Counted from the first letter of the stretch, positions 15,655 through 24,946 are shown. The stretch is 64,000 nt of DNA from Haloactinopolyspora alba (GCF_003014555.1 NZ_PYGE01000011.1:1-64000), one strand, 5' to 3'. The notes: generated by a model not told the origin, from the letters alone. Made by a program: numbers and translations.

Positions 15655-16822
15655 GCGGACGAGCGTGACCAGGATCAGCGACACCGACACCGACGAGGTC
15701 GTGCGGCCGCGTCGGCATCGTCGTCGGCGGCGGCGCAAGAGCCGGTTCGGCTCGTTCGTCGCCGTGTTCGCTTCGCTCGCCGTCATCGGCGGGGTGCTCG
15801 GCGGGATCTACTACGGCGGCAACGCCGTCATCGACAGCATGTCCGGCCTGTTCGGCGAGGCCGAGGACTACCCGGGACCCGGAACCGGCGAGGTCGAAGT
15901 GACCATCGAGCCCGGTGCGTCGCTGCGATCCATGGGCGCGACGTTGCACGACGCCGGCGTGGTCGCCAGCCAGGATGCGTTCGTCACCGCGGCCGACGCC
16001 AACCCGGACGCCACCAGCATCCAGCCCGGGACGTACGTGCTGCGCAACGAGATGCGTGCAGCCGACGCCGTCGCCGCCCTGGTCGAGGGCGAGAACGTAC
16101 AGAACCGCCTGACCATCCCGGAGGGATACCGCGTCCGCCAGGTGCTGGCCACCGCCGCCGAGGAGACCGGCATCCCGATCAAGCAGTTCCGCCGGGCCGC
16201 CGAGTCCGCGCAACTGCCCGAGTACGCCAACGGCGACCCGGAAGGCCTCCTGTTCCCGGCGACGTACGATCTCGCCACCGACGCGAGCGCCGAGTCGCTG
16301 GTGAACTCGATGATCACACGATTCCAGCAGGCGGCGGAGTCCGTCGGCCTCCTGAACGGCGCGCAGGCGCTGGGCCGCACCCCACGTGAGGTGTTGACCG
16401 TCGCGAGCATCGTGCAGCGTGAGGTCAGCGTCGCCGAGGACATGCCGCAGGTGGCCGAGGTGATCTACAACCGGCTGTCCGGCGCGTGTGCGTCCAACGG
16501 GGTTCCGGAACGCCGCCTGCAGATGGACTCCACCGTCCACTACGCCGTCGACGACTACTCCAGCGTCTACACGAGCTCGGAGATGCGCGAGAGCGACTCC
16601 CCGTACAACACCTACCGGGTCTCGGGCCTGCCGCCGGGTCCGATCGCCTCACCCGGCGAGGCCGCCATGACGGCCGCGCTGAACCCGACGTCGAACGGCA
16701 GCTGCTACTTCGTCACCGTCAACCTCGAGACGGGGGAGACCAGGTTCGCGACCACGGCGGCCGAGCACGCCCGGAACGAGGACCTCCTCGAGAAGTACTG
16801 CCAGCAGAGTGACCGATGCTGA
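15647..16822 (+). CDS. mltG: Endolytic murein transglycosylase MltG
   Basis: A 391-residue bitopic membrane protein that cuts nascent peptidoglycan glycan strands. Order: basic cytoplasmic segment (RRHRRRRRRKSR), one membrane helix (FGSFVAVFASLAVIGGVLGG), a LysM-like linker, and the YceG domain with GLLFPATYDL, the catalytic-glutamate segment TVASIVQREV, and VIYNRLS...LQMDSTVHYA and NTYRVSGLPPGPIASPG. GTG 15647 has GCGGAG nearby; GTG 15572 is an alternative. See the short acidic ORF at 15568, which may belong to its N-terminus. Confidence 0.92.
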   Translation: MSERTSVTRISDTDTDEVVRPRRHRRRRRRKSRFGSFVAVFASLAVIGGVLGGIYYGGNAVIDSMSGLFGEAEDYPGPGTGEVEVTIEPGASLRSMGATLHDAGVVASQDAFVTAADANPDATSIQPGTYVLRNEMRAADAVAALVEGENVQNRLTIPEGYRVRQVLATAAEETGIPIKQFRRAAESAQLPEYANGDPEGLLFPATYDLATDASAESLVNSMITRFQQAAESVGLLNGAQALGRTPREVLTVASIVQREVSVAEDMPQVAEVIYNRLSGACASNGVPERRLQMDSTVHYAVDDYSSVYTSSEMRESDSPYNTYRVSGLPPGPIASPGEAAMTAALNPTSNGSCYFVTVNLETGETRFATTAAEHARNEDLLEKYCQQSDRC

Positions 16823-16828
16823 GGACCC

Positions 16829-17668
16829 GTGAGCACGCCTGACCCCGAACGCCGGTGCGCCGTGCTCGGTTCACCGATCGCGCACTCGCTGTCGCCGGCC
16901 ATCCACCGCGCCGCGTACCGGCACCTCTGTCTCGCCTGGCGCTACACCGCGCACGAGGTCGACGAGACCGCTCTCGCGGGTTTCCTGGCCGGCCTCGGCC
17001 CGGACTGGCTCGGGCTCTCGCTGACGATGCCGCTCAAACGGGTCGCACTGGAGCTGTCCGACGACGCCTCCGACGTCGCGCGCGCGGTGGGTGCGGCGAA
17101 CACGCTGATCCGCGACGACGACGGCCGGTGGACGGCGGCCAACACCGACGTGCCCGGGATCGTCGACACCGTGACCGAGGCGGGCGGCGACGTCGCCGCT
17201 CCGGTGTGCGTGTGGGGCGGTGGAGCCACCGCCGCCAGCGTGCTGGCCGCGCTCGCGCTCATGGACGCCGGACCGGCTCACGTGCACGCCCGTTCGGCCG
17301 AACGGGCCGGCCCGGCATTGGCGGTGGCCGCGGCGCTGGGGCACCCGGCCGAGCCGGTCTCGTGGACCGTCGGACCGTCCTGCCGCGACGCCGCCGTGAC
17401 GATCAGCACCGCGCCGGCCGGGGCCGTCGACGATCTCGCGGACACGCTCGCCGAAGGCGCGTCCGGCAGGCTGCTGTTCGACGTCGTCTACGACCCGTGG
17501 CCGACGACCGCGGCGGCGGCCTGGATGGCGGCCGGGGGAACGGTGGCCAGTGGTCTCGATCTGCTCGTCCACCAGGCCGTCGGTCAGCTACGCCTGATGA
17601 CCGGCGCCGACGTGCCGGTCGCCGTACTGCGCTCCGCTGCGCACGCGGCGATCGGCGCCCGGACGTGA
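16829..17668 (+). CDS. aroE: Shikimate dehydrogenase
   Basis: A 279-residue NADP-type enzyme reducing 3-dehydroshikimate in aromatic amino acid synthesis. Seen: GSPIAHSLSPAIHRAAY (substrate binding), LSLTMPLKRVALE with the catalytic lysine, GAANTLI, AANTDVPGI (catalytic Asp region), the WGGGATAAS nucleotide motif, and the C-terminal LVHQAVGQLRLMTG. The GTG start follows the mltG stop by six bases. Its stop overlaps the next start (GTGA), so it is co-transcribed with the alaS block. Confidence 0.92.
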   Translation: MSTPDPERRCAVLGSPIAHSLSPAIHRAAYRHLCLAWRYTAHEVDETALAGFLAGLGPDWLGLSLTMPLKRVALELSDDASDVARAVGAANTLIRDDDGRWTAANTDVPGIVDTVTEAGGDVAAPVCVWGGGATAASVLAALALMDAGPAHVHARSAERAGPALAVAAALGHPAEPVSWTVGPSCRDAAVTISTAPAGAVDDLADTLAEGASGRLLFDVVYDPWPTTAAAAWMAAGGTVASGLDLLVHQAVGQLRLMTGADVPVAVLRSAAHAAIGART

Positions 17669-18357
17669 CCGCGGCCCTGGCCGCGGCCGGGCTGCTGGCC
17701 GGCGCCCTGCTGCCATGGGTGATCGCCCGCATCCCGGACCGTGCCCCCGCCGACGGCGACCCCGCGCCGACCCCTTACGCCGAGCTCGCCACCGCACCGC
17801 GTCTGGCGCTGCTGCTCGGAGTCGCGGGCGCGGTCGTGTGGGGCCTGATCGGTCTCACCGGCCTGGACCCGGTCGAACTGCCGGCGTACCTGCTGGTCGC
17901 GACCCTGGGCGTGGCCATGGCCTACATCGACCTGCGCGAGCACCGGCTGCCCGACTGGCTGACGCTGCCGTCGCTGGCCGGCGCCGCGGTGCTGCTGGCG
18001 ATGGCCGCCGCGACCGGGCCGGAGTGGACCGGGTACGGACGCGCCTGGGCCGCGGCGGGCGTGTGCTTCGCCTTCTTCCTCGTGCTGGCCATTCTCCGGC
18101 CTGCTGATCTCGGCCTCGGCGACGTCAAGCTCGCGGCGGTACTGGGCCTGCTGCTCGGCTGGGTGAACTGGTCGACGGTGCTGCTCGGCATGTTCTGCGG
18201 ATTCCTGGTCGGCGGCATCGGCGGTGTCGCGCTGCTGGTCACCGGCCGTGCGACCCGGCGCAGCAGCATCCCGTTCGGGCCGGCCATGCTGGTCGGAGCC
18301 CTGGTCGCGCTGCTCTGGGTCGAGGTGACGACGGCCGGGGCCGCGCCGCTCGGCTGA
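17665..18357 (+). CDS. Prepilin peptidase (A24 family)
   Basis: A 230-residue polytopic membrane aspartyl protease lacking the N-terminal methylase domain of PilD. Both GxGD-family aspartates are visible: AYIDLREHRLPDW and LGLGDVKLAAVLGLLLG. The GTG start overlaps the aroE stop. A24 peptidases cleave type IV/Tad/Flp-type prepilins; no pilus genes lie in this window, so its substrates are elsewhere. The usual continuation aroC-aroK-aroB is absent downstream. Confidence 0.88.
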   Translation: MTAALAAAGLLAGALLPWVIARIPDRAPADGDPAPTPYAELATAPRLALLLGVAGAVVWGLIGLTGLDPVELPAYLLVATLGVAMAYIDLREHRLPDWLTLPSLAGAAVLLAMAAATGPEWTGYGRAWAAAGVCFAFFLVLAILRPADLGLGDVKLAAVLGLLLGWVNWSTVLLGMFCGFLVGGIGGVALLVTGRATRRSSIPFGPAMLVGALVALLWVEVTTAGAAPLG

Positions 18358-18415
18358 GGCCGAAGGTCATAGCTCCACACCGCTGTGCCGCCGGCCGGCT
18401 GTAGCGTGGTCGCCC

Positions 18416-19255
18416 ATGACGGTCCTGATCGTGGGCGGTAGCGGGTTTCTCGGCGGCGAAATCGTGCGGCAGTCGCTGACCTCGGGCCGTCGGGTGGCGG
18501 CCACGTACCTGACCCGCCCCGGCGACGCGGACGCGGTGTCGTGGTCGGCTGTGGATGTCCGGAACCGCGAGCAGATCGACGACCTGGTGGGCACGGTGCG
18601 GCCCGACGTCGTCATCAACGCCGCATACCGGCAGGACGACTGGGCCAGCACCGCCGACGGTGCCGCGCACGTGGCCGTCGCAGCCGCGGCGGCCGGCGCG
18701 CGGCTCGTTCATGTTTCCAGCGACGTGGTGTTCTCCGGATCGGCGGTCCGTTACGACGAGACGTCGATCCCGGACCCGATCACGCCCTACGGCGCCGCGA
18801 AAGCCGCGGCCGAGACCGTGATCAAGTCTGTCAGTCCGACCGCGGTGATCGCCCGCACCTCGTTGATCATCGGCGACGGCGGCTCTCCGCAAGAACGCCG
18901 CGTGCATGCCCTGGTGACAGGCGAGACCACCGGAGTGCTGTTCACCGACGACGTGCGCTGCCCCGTCCACGTCGCCGACCTTGCGGCCGCGCTGCTGGAG
19001 CTCGCCGCGTCCGGCCGTGCCGGCGTTCACCACGTCGCCGGAGCCGACGCGGTCAGCCGCTACGAACTGGGGACGCTGATCGCCGGACGGGACGGCCTCG
19101 ACGTAGCCGCGTTGCCCTCGGGCCGCCGAGTCGACACCGACCTGTCCGGGCCGCTCGACGTACGCATGGACTGCACCATCACCCAGCAGCGGCTAGGCAC
19201 CAGACTGCGCGGCGCCCGCGAGTTTCTGAAGGCCCCAGAACCAGAGGTCAGGTAA
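18416..19255 (+). CDS. RmlD-like sugar-nucleotide reductase / NAD-dependent epimerase family
   Basis: A 279-residue extended SDR resembling dTDP-4-dehydrorhamnose reductase: VLIVGGSGFLGGEIVR, VVINAAYRQDD, HVSSDVVFSG and the YGAAK catalytic pair (PYGAAKAAAE). There is no rhamnose cluster nearby, so the substrate is uncertain. A -10-like TAGCGT (18402-18407) lies eight bases before the ATG, suggesting a leaderless transcript of its own rather than read-through from the prepilin peptidase gene. Confidence 0.8.
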   Translation: MTVLIVGGSGFLGGEIVRQSLTSGRRVAATYLTRPGDADAVSWSAVDVRNREQIDDLVGTVRPDVVINAAYRQDDWASTADGAAHVAVAAAAAGARLVHVSSDVVFSGSAVRYDETSIPDPITPYGAAKAAAETVIKSVSPTAVIARTSLIIGDGGSPQERRVHALVTGETTGVLFTDDVRCPVHVADLAAALLELAASGRAGVHHVAGADAVSRYELGTLIAGRDGLDVAALPSGRRVDTDLSGPLDVRMDCTITQQRLGTRLRGAREFLKAPEPEVR

Positions 19256-19299
19256 GCGCGCGCTGCCGGAAGGACGGCGTTCACTACAGTGCTCGGCCG

Positions 19300-20925
19300 T
19301 CAGACCAGGCGGTGCTGGTAGGCGAAGGCCGCCGCGGCTGTCCTGGAGCCGACGTCGAGTTTGGCGAAGATGTTGGACACGTGCCGGGCCACGGTCTTCT
19401 CGGACAGAATCAGCTCGGCTGCGATCTCGGGGTTGCTTCGGCCCGCTGCCACCAGTCGCAGTACCTCCACCTCGCGAGGACTGAGTCCGCCTGGCGCCGC
19501 CTGGCCGAGGAGCTCGGCCACCTCCCGCTCGGCCGGCGCGGCGCCGAGGTCTACGAACGTTCGTCGCGCCGCGGCGAGATCGCCCACCGCGGACGCCTCG
19601 TCACCCATAAGTCGCAGAGCCGTCCCGAGCAGCGCCCGGCAGCGGGCCGCCTCGTACGGCGCCTCCAGCCGGGTCCACCCGTCGAGCCCGGCCCGCGCCG
19701 GGGCAAGCGCTGCGGCGCCGTCACCCTGGGCGAGCGCTACCCGGGCCGAAGCGCCGCCAGCGGCGGCGAGCAACGCTGAGCACCCGAACGAACGCGCCAG
19801 CTCGGCCAGCTCCTGCACGGCCGCCGCGCCCGCCTCGACGTCACCGGCCGCCACAAACACCTCGACCACCGCAGGCTGCAGACCGGACCGGTGGACCGGG
19901 TCCGCGACCTCCGCGAGCAGCCTGTGGGAGGTCACCGCCGCCTGCTCGACCCGGCCCTGACCCAGCCAGAGCAGGGCCCGGCCGGGCTGCGCCGGGTGGC
20001 CATGCGCGGCTGCCTTTTCGTACGCCGCGTCGGCCGCGTCGTACTCGCCGCGGAGCCGGTGGGTCTCCCCGCGCTCGTAGCAGGCCAGCGCAACCGCCGG
20101 GTGGCCGCCGGCGGCGGCGTATCTGGCGGCCGCCCGGTCGAGCTCGGCCAGTGCCTCGGTGTACGCGCCGTGCAGCCGCATCAGCTGACCGCGGTGCACG
20201 GCGCACTGACCGGTAAATGCCACCAAGCCGGGCTGGGACTCACACCAGGTGCTGAGAGCGTGCGTCCACTCACCGGCCCGACCGAGATCCGAGACCTCCT
20301 GGCAGGCCTCGATTGCCGAGCAGTACACCAGGCCGGAATACACGGGCGAGACCTCGCCGCCGAGCACTCCCACCATTGCCTCATCGAGCAACCGCAGCCC
20401 GTAGGCCACCCGCCCGGAGTAGATCGCGAGCCGTCCCTCGAAGGCCAACCCCACGGCAAGCAGGTCCGGGTCGTGGAACCGTCGCCCGTAGTCGGTGACC
20501 TGCGGTGCGCGGTCCACGGCCTTCGTGAGCTCGCCCTTGACGATCAGTTCGAGCTGCTGCAATTGGAGCAGGTAGCCGCGCTCGACCACATCACCCTCGA
20601 CCGCATCCAGCAGCCGTTGCGCCCGAGCCACCCATCCGCCCCCGATGGCAACCTCGCCGCCCTCGAAGAGCACCGTGGCGAGCCAGAGCGCGGAGCGAAC
20701 CGCAGCGAACACCTTTCCCTGGTCAACGTTGGCCTGGTAGGCCCTCTCCGTCGCCTGGATGCAGTCGTTGCGCCGCCCGAGAAGGTACGCCGTGGTGGCC
20801 AGCGCGGTGAAGTCGCCAGCGGCAAGCCCGGACTCGTCCAGGTCCGACAGCGTCCGGTACGCCGAGACCCACTCGCGCCGCTCATAGGCATCCCGGGCCC
20901 GGCGCAGCTCGTCGACCATGCCCAT
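19300..20925 (-). CDS. LuxR-family regulator with TPR-like sensor region
   Basis: A 541-residue protein. The last 65 residues are a LuxR/GerE helix-turn-helix ([20 protein letters not shown] through [13 protein letters not shown]). The rest is alpha-helical with repeated AxxxYxxA/GRAxxWLG patterns of tetratricopeptide type. Unlike the large LAL/MalT regulators it has no ATP-binding domain. It is adjacent to and in the same direction as the flavin monooxygenase at 20978-22087, with 52 bases between, so it may regulate that gene. Ligand unknown. Confidence 0.85.
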   Translation of the reverse strand: MGMVDELRRARDAYERREWVSAYRTLSDLDESGLAAGDFTALATTAYLLGRRNDCIQATERAYQANVDQGKVFAAVRSALWLATVLFEGGEVAIGGGWVARAQRLLDAVEGDVVERGYLLQLQQLELIVKGELTKAVDRAPQVTDYGRRFHDPDLLAVGLAFEGRLAIYSGRVAYGLRLLDEAMVGVLGGEVSPVYSGLVYCSAIEACQEVSDLGRAGEWTHALSTWCESQPGLVAFTGQCAVHRGQLMRLHGAYTEALAELDRAAARYAAAGGHPAVALACYERGETHRLRGEYDAADAAYEKAAAHGHPAQPGRALLWLGQGRVEQAAVTSHRLLAEVADPVHRSGLQPAVVEVFVAAGDVEAGAAAVQELAELARSFGCSALLAAAGGASARVALAQGDGAAALAPARAGLDGWTRLEAPYEAARCRALLGTALRLMGDEASAVGDLAAARRTFVDLGAAPAEREVAELLGQAAPGGLSPREVEVLRLVAAGRSNPEIAAELILSEKTVARHVSNIFAKLDVGSRTAAAAFAYQHRLV

Positions 20926-20977
20926 CGCGCATCATCCCCACTGCTGACGATAGTGGCTGCGGATCGCGGGGATGGGT

Positions 20978-22087
20978 TCAGGCCGCGGCCCGGTACCGGT
21001 TGCGGTTGCGGTCCGCGATCCTGCCGGCAACGTAAGCCGCGTCCCGGCCGATCCCGGGCAGCACCATCGAGCTGAACGAGTATTGGAATACCAGCCCGCA
21101 GAAGAAGAGCCCGGGTGCCTCCTGGACGGCTCCGCGGTACTCGTGTGGCCAGCCCTGCTCGTCGAAGACCGGCAAGTCGATCCACTCGAAGTGATGCTCG
21201 AAGCCCGTGCACCAGATGACTGTCGTGACGTCCGCGACGGTGCCGTCGGCCAGCACGGGCTTCCCGTCCTCCGACACCCCGGTCACGCGCTGCTCCAGCC
21301 ACCGCACGCCGCGCTCGGCCAGGTGAGGTCGCTTGATCCGCGCCATCGGGGCTCCATGGTGCGGACCGCGCACATAACGCATCACCTTGCGTCCCAGCGG
21401 GGTGCGGCGCGTCAGCGCATGCCTCGCGGCCAGCACCAGCAGCGGCATGAAGATCCGATCCGCCCCCGATCCGGGCGTGAACGGCTCCTTCCCGGTGTAG
21501 CGGCCGCACAGCGTCACCGGCCGATCCTCGGCAAGCTCGTAGGCGATCTCACAGCCACTGTGCGACGCTCCGACCACGAGCGTTGGTCCATTGTTGAGCT
21601 GGGACGGGCGCCGGTACTCGGTGGAGTGCAGCTGCCGGATGGACGGTGCCAGGTCCCGCGCGAATCCGGGCACGTGCGGCGTGCGGCCCCGGGTGCCGGT
21701 GGCCACCACCACGTTGTCGCTCGTCATCGACCCGGCACCCAGCTGCGCCGTGAAGCCGCCTTCCCGCCGCGCCTCGATCCGGTCGACCCGGGTCTGCAGT
21801 CGCACCGGCAGGTCCATCTCGAGGGCATAGGCCTCTAGATAGTCGGCCACGTCATCCTTGCCGGGCAACGACCACCGATCACCAGGGAACGGCATGCCCG
21901 GCAGCCCGTCGTACTTGGCCGGCGTGAACAACTGGAGCGAGTCCCAATGGCAGCGCCAGTTGTCGCCGACCCGCCGGTTGCCGTCCAGGATGAGGAACGG
22001 CCGGTCGAGCCGCGCGAGGTGGTGGCCGGTGGCGAGGCCGGCCTGTCCGGCCCCGATGATGAGGGTTTCGATGTGCTGGATGGTCAT
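20978..22087 (-). CDS. Flavin-containing monooxygenase-like NAD(P)/FAD-dependent oxidoreductase
   Basis: A 369-residue two-dinucleotide-binding-domain flavoprotein: FAD motif IIGAGQAGLATGHHLA at residues 10-25, NADPH motif VVGASHSGCEIA around 170-181, and the ATGTRGRTPHVPG and WCTGFEHHFEWI segments seen in YUCCA/CzcO-like monooxygenases. Proteins of this kind oxidise small nucleophiles or act as putative Baeyer-Villiger enzymes. ATG 22087 is preceded by GAAGGAGGTGTGCC (minus strand), a strong ribosome site. Substrate unknown. Confidence 0.85.
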   Translation of the reverse strand: MTIQHIETLIIGAGQAGLATGHHLARLDRPFLILDGNRRVGDNWRCHWDSLQLFTPAKYDGLPGMPFPGDRWSLPGKDDVADYLEAYALEMDLPVRLQTRVDRIEARREGGFTAQLGAGSMTSDNVVVATGTRGRTPHVPGFARDLAPSIRQLHSTEYRRPSQLNNGPTLVVGASHSGCEIAYELAEDRPVTLCGRYTGKEPFTPGSGADRIFMPLLVLAARHALTRRTPLGRKVMRYVRGPHHGAPMARIKRPHLAERGVRWLEQRVTGVSEDGKPVLADGTVADVTTVIWCTGFEHHFEWIDLPVFDEQGWPHEYRGAVQEAPGLFFCGLVFQYSFSSMVLPGIGRDAAYVAGRIADRNRNRYRAAA

Positions 22088-22201
22088 GGCACACCTCCTT
22101 CAGGTAATCAAGACGCTAGGAACGCGCCGCCCAGGGCGCATCGGGCTGGATACCCACTGCGTGCCAACCCGGATGGGTAGACCGAACCACCGAGCTCCGG
22201 A

Positions 22202-22228
22202 TGTCGAGAATGTGGTGCCGGCGCCGTC
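22202..22228 (+). promoter_or_regulatory. ECF42-type promoter, TGTCGA-N17-CGTC
   Basis: TGTCGA at 22202-22207 and CGTC at 22225-22228 are 17 bases apart and lie 53 bases upstream of the first gene of the VOC-PNPOx-DGPF-sigma operon. The published ECF42 consensus is TGTCGA in the -35 and CG(A/T)C in the -10 region. The last gene of this operon is an ECF42-type sigma factor, so this is probably an autoregulatory promoter. Two further TGTC..-N17-CGTC sites are at 60128 and 61698. Confidence 0.65.
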
Positions 22229-22280
22229 CCAGGGACACCAGCGGCCACGACGGGCCGCGCGACGAAGGAGGAGAGCCCTC

Positions 22281-22721
22281 GTGACGATTCAACGGATGGA
22301 CAACGTCGGCATTGTCGTCGACGACCTCGAGGCTGCTGCTGCGTTCTTCGTAGAACTCGGCATGGAGCTGGAGGGCAAGGCGCAGATCGAAGGCCCTTGG
22401 GCGGACCGGACCGTCGGACTCGATGGCGTCCGCTGCGACATCACGATGATGCGGACCCCGGACGGCCACGGCCGGCTCGAGCTGGCGAAATACCTCACGC
22501 CAGCGGCGATCGGCGCCGGAGAGCGCAACCCGCCGCACAACACGCTGGGCATGCATCGCGTCATGTTCGCCGTCGACGACATTGAGGACGTCGTTGCCCG
22601 CCTGCGCACTCACGGCGCGCAACTCGTCGGTGAGGTGGCGCAGTACGAGGACAGCTACCGGCTCTGCTACGTCCGCGGCCCCGAGGGAATCATCGTCGCC
22701 CTGGCCGAGCAGCTGAGCTGA
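22281..22721 (+). CDS. VOC/glyoxalase-superfamily protein
   Basis: A 146-residue vicinal-oxygen-chelate fold protein: paired beta-alpha-beta halves starting NVGIVVDDLEAAAAFFVELG and HRVMFAVDDIEDVVARLRTH, ending in RGPEGIIVALAEQL. Candidate metal ligands are the first His/Glu positions, but His is replaced early (MDNVGI), so metal binding is not assured. GTG 22281 follows GGAGGAGAG; ATG 22296 is an alternative. First gene of an apparent four-gene operon ending in an ECF42 sigma factor. Confidence 0.82.
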   Translation: MTIQRMDNVGIVVDDLEAAAAFFVELGMELEGKAQIEGPWADRTVGLDGVRCDITMMRTPDGHGRLELAKYLTPAAIGAGERNPPHNTLGMHRVMFAVDDIEDVVARLRTHGAQLVGEVAQYEDSYRLCYVRGPEGIIVALAEQLS

Positions 22722-22799
22722 CGGCCCGTCGCGGCCGACCTGCGACCAACCAGAACGATCCGCTTGGATGGACCGTTGACGACAACGGAAGGAACTGCC

Positions 22800-23297
22800 G
22801 TGCAACCGAACGAGATCACCGAGGTTCTGAACCGACCGATCAGCCGAGAACTGTTGGCGCGGGACCTGACCCGCTTGGCCTACGTCGCCGGGGACGGCAC
22901 ACCGCGCAATGTCCCGATCGGGTTCGTCTGGAACGGATCGCAGATCGTCATGTGCACCACGACGAACGCGCCCAAGCTCCCGGCCCTGCGCCAGAACCCG
23001 GCGGTTGCCCTGACAATCGACACCGAGGTGCACCCACCCCAGATCCTGCTCATCCGTGGACGCGCCGAGCTGGACGTGGTCGACGGCATCCCGGACGAGT
23101 ACTTCGAGGCCAGCGGCACCTACCGGATGACACCTGAGCAGCGGGTCGCGTGGGAGGCCGAGGTGCGTTCGCTATACGACGGCATGGTCCGGATCGTCGT
23201 GACCCCGACCTGGGCGAAACTGATCGACTTCGAGACGACTCTGCCGAGCGCGGTCGAGGAACTGGTCCGGCAGCGGGACGAGCGTCAGCGCGCCTGA
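22800..23297 (+). CDS. Pyridoxamine 5'-phosphate oxidase-fold (FMN/F420-binding) protein
   Basis: A 165-residue split-barrel flavin or F420-binding protein: RDLTRLAYVAGDGTPRNVPIG at the start of the barrel, TTTNAPKLPALRQNPAVALT in the middle. This pattern is typical of actinobacterial PNPOx-like stress proteins rather than true PdxH. GTG 22800 is preceded by GGAAGGAAC. It is the second gene of the ECF42 operon, 78 bases after the VOC gene. A reductase or quinone/toxin-detoxifying role is plausible but not shown. Confidence 0.8.
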   Translation: MQPNEITEVLNRPISRELLARDLTRLAYVAGDGTPRNVPIGFVWNGSQIVMCTTTNAPKLPALRQNPAVALTIDTEVHPPQILLIRGRAELDVVDGIPDEYFEASGTYRMTPEQRVAWEAEVRSLYDGMVRIVVTPTWAKLIDFETTLPSAVEELVRQRDERQRA

Positions 23298-23340
23298 AAC
23301 CACGGCCACGATGGGCCGTACCGCAACGAAGGAGAACATG

Positions 23341-23748
23341 ATGGCCAAGTATCTGCTGCTCAAGCACTACCGGGGCGCGCCCGCACCGGTCAACGACGTG
23401 CCGATGGACCAGTGGACGCCGGAGGAGATCTCGGCCCACGTGCAGTACATGCAGGACTTCGCCGCCCGGCTCGAAGGCACTGGCGAGTTCGTCGACAGTC
23501 AGGCACTCTCTCCGGAAGGCACGTTCGTCCGCTACGACGGCGAGGGGAAGCCGCCGGTCACGGACGGCCCGTTCGCGGAGACCAAGGATCTGATCGCCGG
23601 CTGGATGGTGATCGACGTCGAGACCTACGAGCGGGCGCTCGAGCTCGCCGGTGAGCTGTCCGCGGCGCCGGGCGCGGGCGGGAAGGCGATCCACGAGTGG
23701 CTCGAGGTGCGCCCGTTCATGGGCGAACCCGAGACCATCACCGAGTGA
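23341..23748 (+). CDS. DGPF/YCII-related protein, ECF42 partner
   Basis: A 135-residue YCII-fold (DUF1330/DGPF) protein with the diagnostic TDGPFAETKDL at about residue 75. DGPF proteins are the standard neighbours of ECF42 sigma factors. ATG 23341 rather than 23338 has the better spacing from AAGGAG. Its stop overlaps the sigma factor start (GTGA), implying translational coupling. The molecular role of DGPF proteins is unknown; a dimeric ferredoxin-like fold with possible small-molecule or regulatory function is likely. Confidence 0.85.
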   Translation: MAKYLLLKHYRGAPAPVNDVPMDQWTPEEISAHVQYMQDFAARLEGTGEFVDSQALSPEGTFVRYDGEGKPPVTDGPFAETKDLIAGWMVIDVETYERALELAGELSAAPGAGGKAIHEWLEVRPFMGEPETITE

Positions 23749-24911
23749 CGCACGTGGACGAGGCACTGCTGCGGTCCCTCACGCCCGCTGTGATCGGCAC
23801 CCTCGTCCGTCGCGGAGCCGACTTCGCGGCGGCCGAGGACGCCGTTCAGGAGGCCCTGGTCGAGGCGGTGCGGGTGTGGCCGGACGAGCCACCGCGCGAC
23901 ACCAAGGGGTGGCTGACCACGGTGGCCTGGCGCAAGTTCCTCGACGCCGTCCGTGCCGACACGTCCCGGCGGCAGCGCGAGGAACGCGTCGATGCCGAGC
24001 CCGCGCCCGGCCAGGGCGAGGCGGTGGACGACACGCTCCAGATGTACTTCCTGTGCGCGCACCCGTCGCTGACACCGGCCTCGGCCGTCGCGCTCACGCT
24101 GCGGGCGGTCGGCGGCCTGACGACGCGCCAGATCGCGCAGGCCCACCTCGTGCCGGAGGCGACCATGGCCCAGCGCATCAGCAGGGCCAAGCGGACCGTC
24201 TCGTCGGTTCGATTCGACCAGCCCGGTGACGTCGCCACCGTGTTGCGGGTGCTCTACCTGATCTTCAACGAGGGGTACTCCGGCGACGTCGACCTCGCCG
24301 CCGAGGCGGTCCGGCTCACCCGTCAGCTGGCAGGCAGGATCGACCACGAGGAGGTCGCGGGCCTGCTCGCGTTGATGCTGCTGCACCACGCGCGGCGCCC
24401 GGCACGCACCGCACCCGACGGCCGGCTCGTCCCTCTCGCCGAGCAGGACCGCAGCCTGTGGAACACCCGCCTGATCGCCGAGGGTGTCGACGTGCTCCAG
24501 GCCGCCCTCGGCCGCGACCGGCTGGGCGAGTTCCAGGCCCAGGCCGCCGTCGCCGCGCTGCACGCCGACGCCCCGACAGCCGACGAGACCGACTGGGTGC
24601 AGATCGTCGGGTGGTACGACGAGCTGGTGCGCCTCACCGACAGCCCGGTGGTGCGCCTGAACCGCGCCGTCGCGGTCGGTGAGGCCGACGGCCCACGGGC
24701 CGGCCTGACCGCCCTGGGGGAGCTCGACCCCGCCCTGCCGCGTCATGCCGCCGTCGCGGCGTACCTGCACGAGCGTGACGGCGACGCGGTCACCGCGGCG
24801 CGTCTGTACGCCGAAGCCGCCCGGTCGGCGCCGAACCTGCCCGAACGCGACCACCTGACGCGGCGGGCGGCACGGCTCAACGCGCAGCTACGCGAGACCG
24901 ACGATTCGTAG
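23745..24911 (+). CDS. ECF42-group RNA polymerase sigma factor with C-terminal TPR-like extension
   Basis: A 388-residue sigma-70 family protein. Sigma-2 is near the N-terminus (AAAEDAVQEALVEAV, GWLTTVAWRKFLDAVRAD) and sigma-4 follows (LTTRQIAQAHLVPEATMAQR). The long C-terminal extension contains YLIFNEGYSG, LLALMLLHHARRPAR, LVRLTDSPVVRLNRAVAVGE and tetratricopeptide-like helices, as in ECF42, a group that lacks a classical anti-sigma factor. It is the last gene of a VOC-PNPOx-DGPF operon with an ECF42-type promoter at 22202. GTG 23754 is an alternative start. Confidence 0.9.
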   Translation: MTHVDEALLRSLTPAVIGTLVRRGADFAAAEDAVQEALVEAVRVWPDEPPRDTKGWLTTVAWRKFLDAVRADTSRRQREERVDAEPAPGQGEAVDDTLQMYFLCAHPSLTPASAVALTLRAVGGLTTRQIAQAHLVPEATMAQRISRAKRTVSSVRFDQPGDVATVLRVLYLIFNEGYSGDVDLAAEAVRLTRQLAGRIDHEEVAGLLALMLLHHARRPARTAPDGRLVPLAEQDRSLWNTRLIAEGVDVLQAALGRDRLGEFQAQAAVAALHADAPTADETDWVQIVGWYDELVRLTDSPVVRLNRAVAVGEADGPRAGLTALGELDPALPRHAAVAAYLHERDGDAVTAARLYAEAARSAPNLPERDHLTRRAARLNAQLRETDDS

Positions 24912-24946
24912 TCCGGATTCCTTCGTCGCCCGGATTCGGGTGTGCG

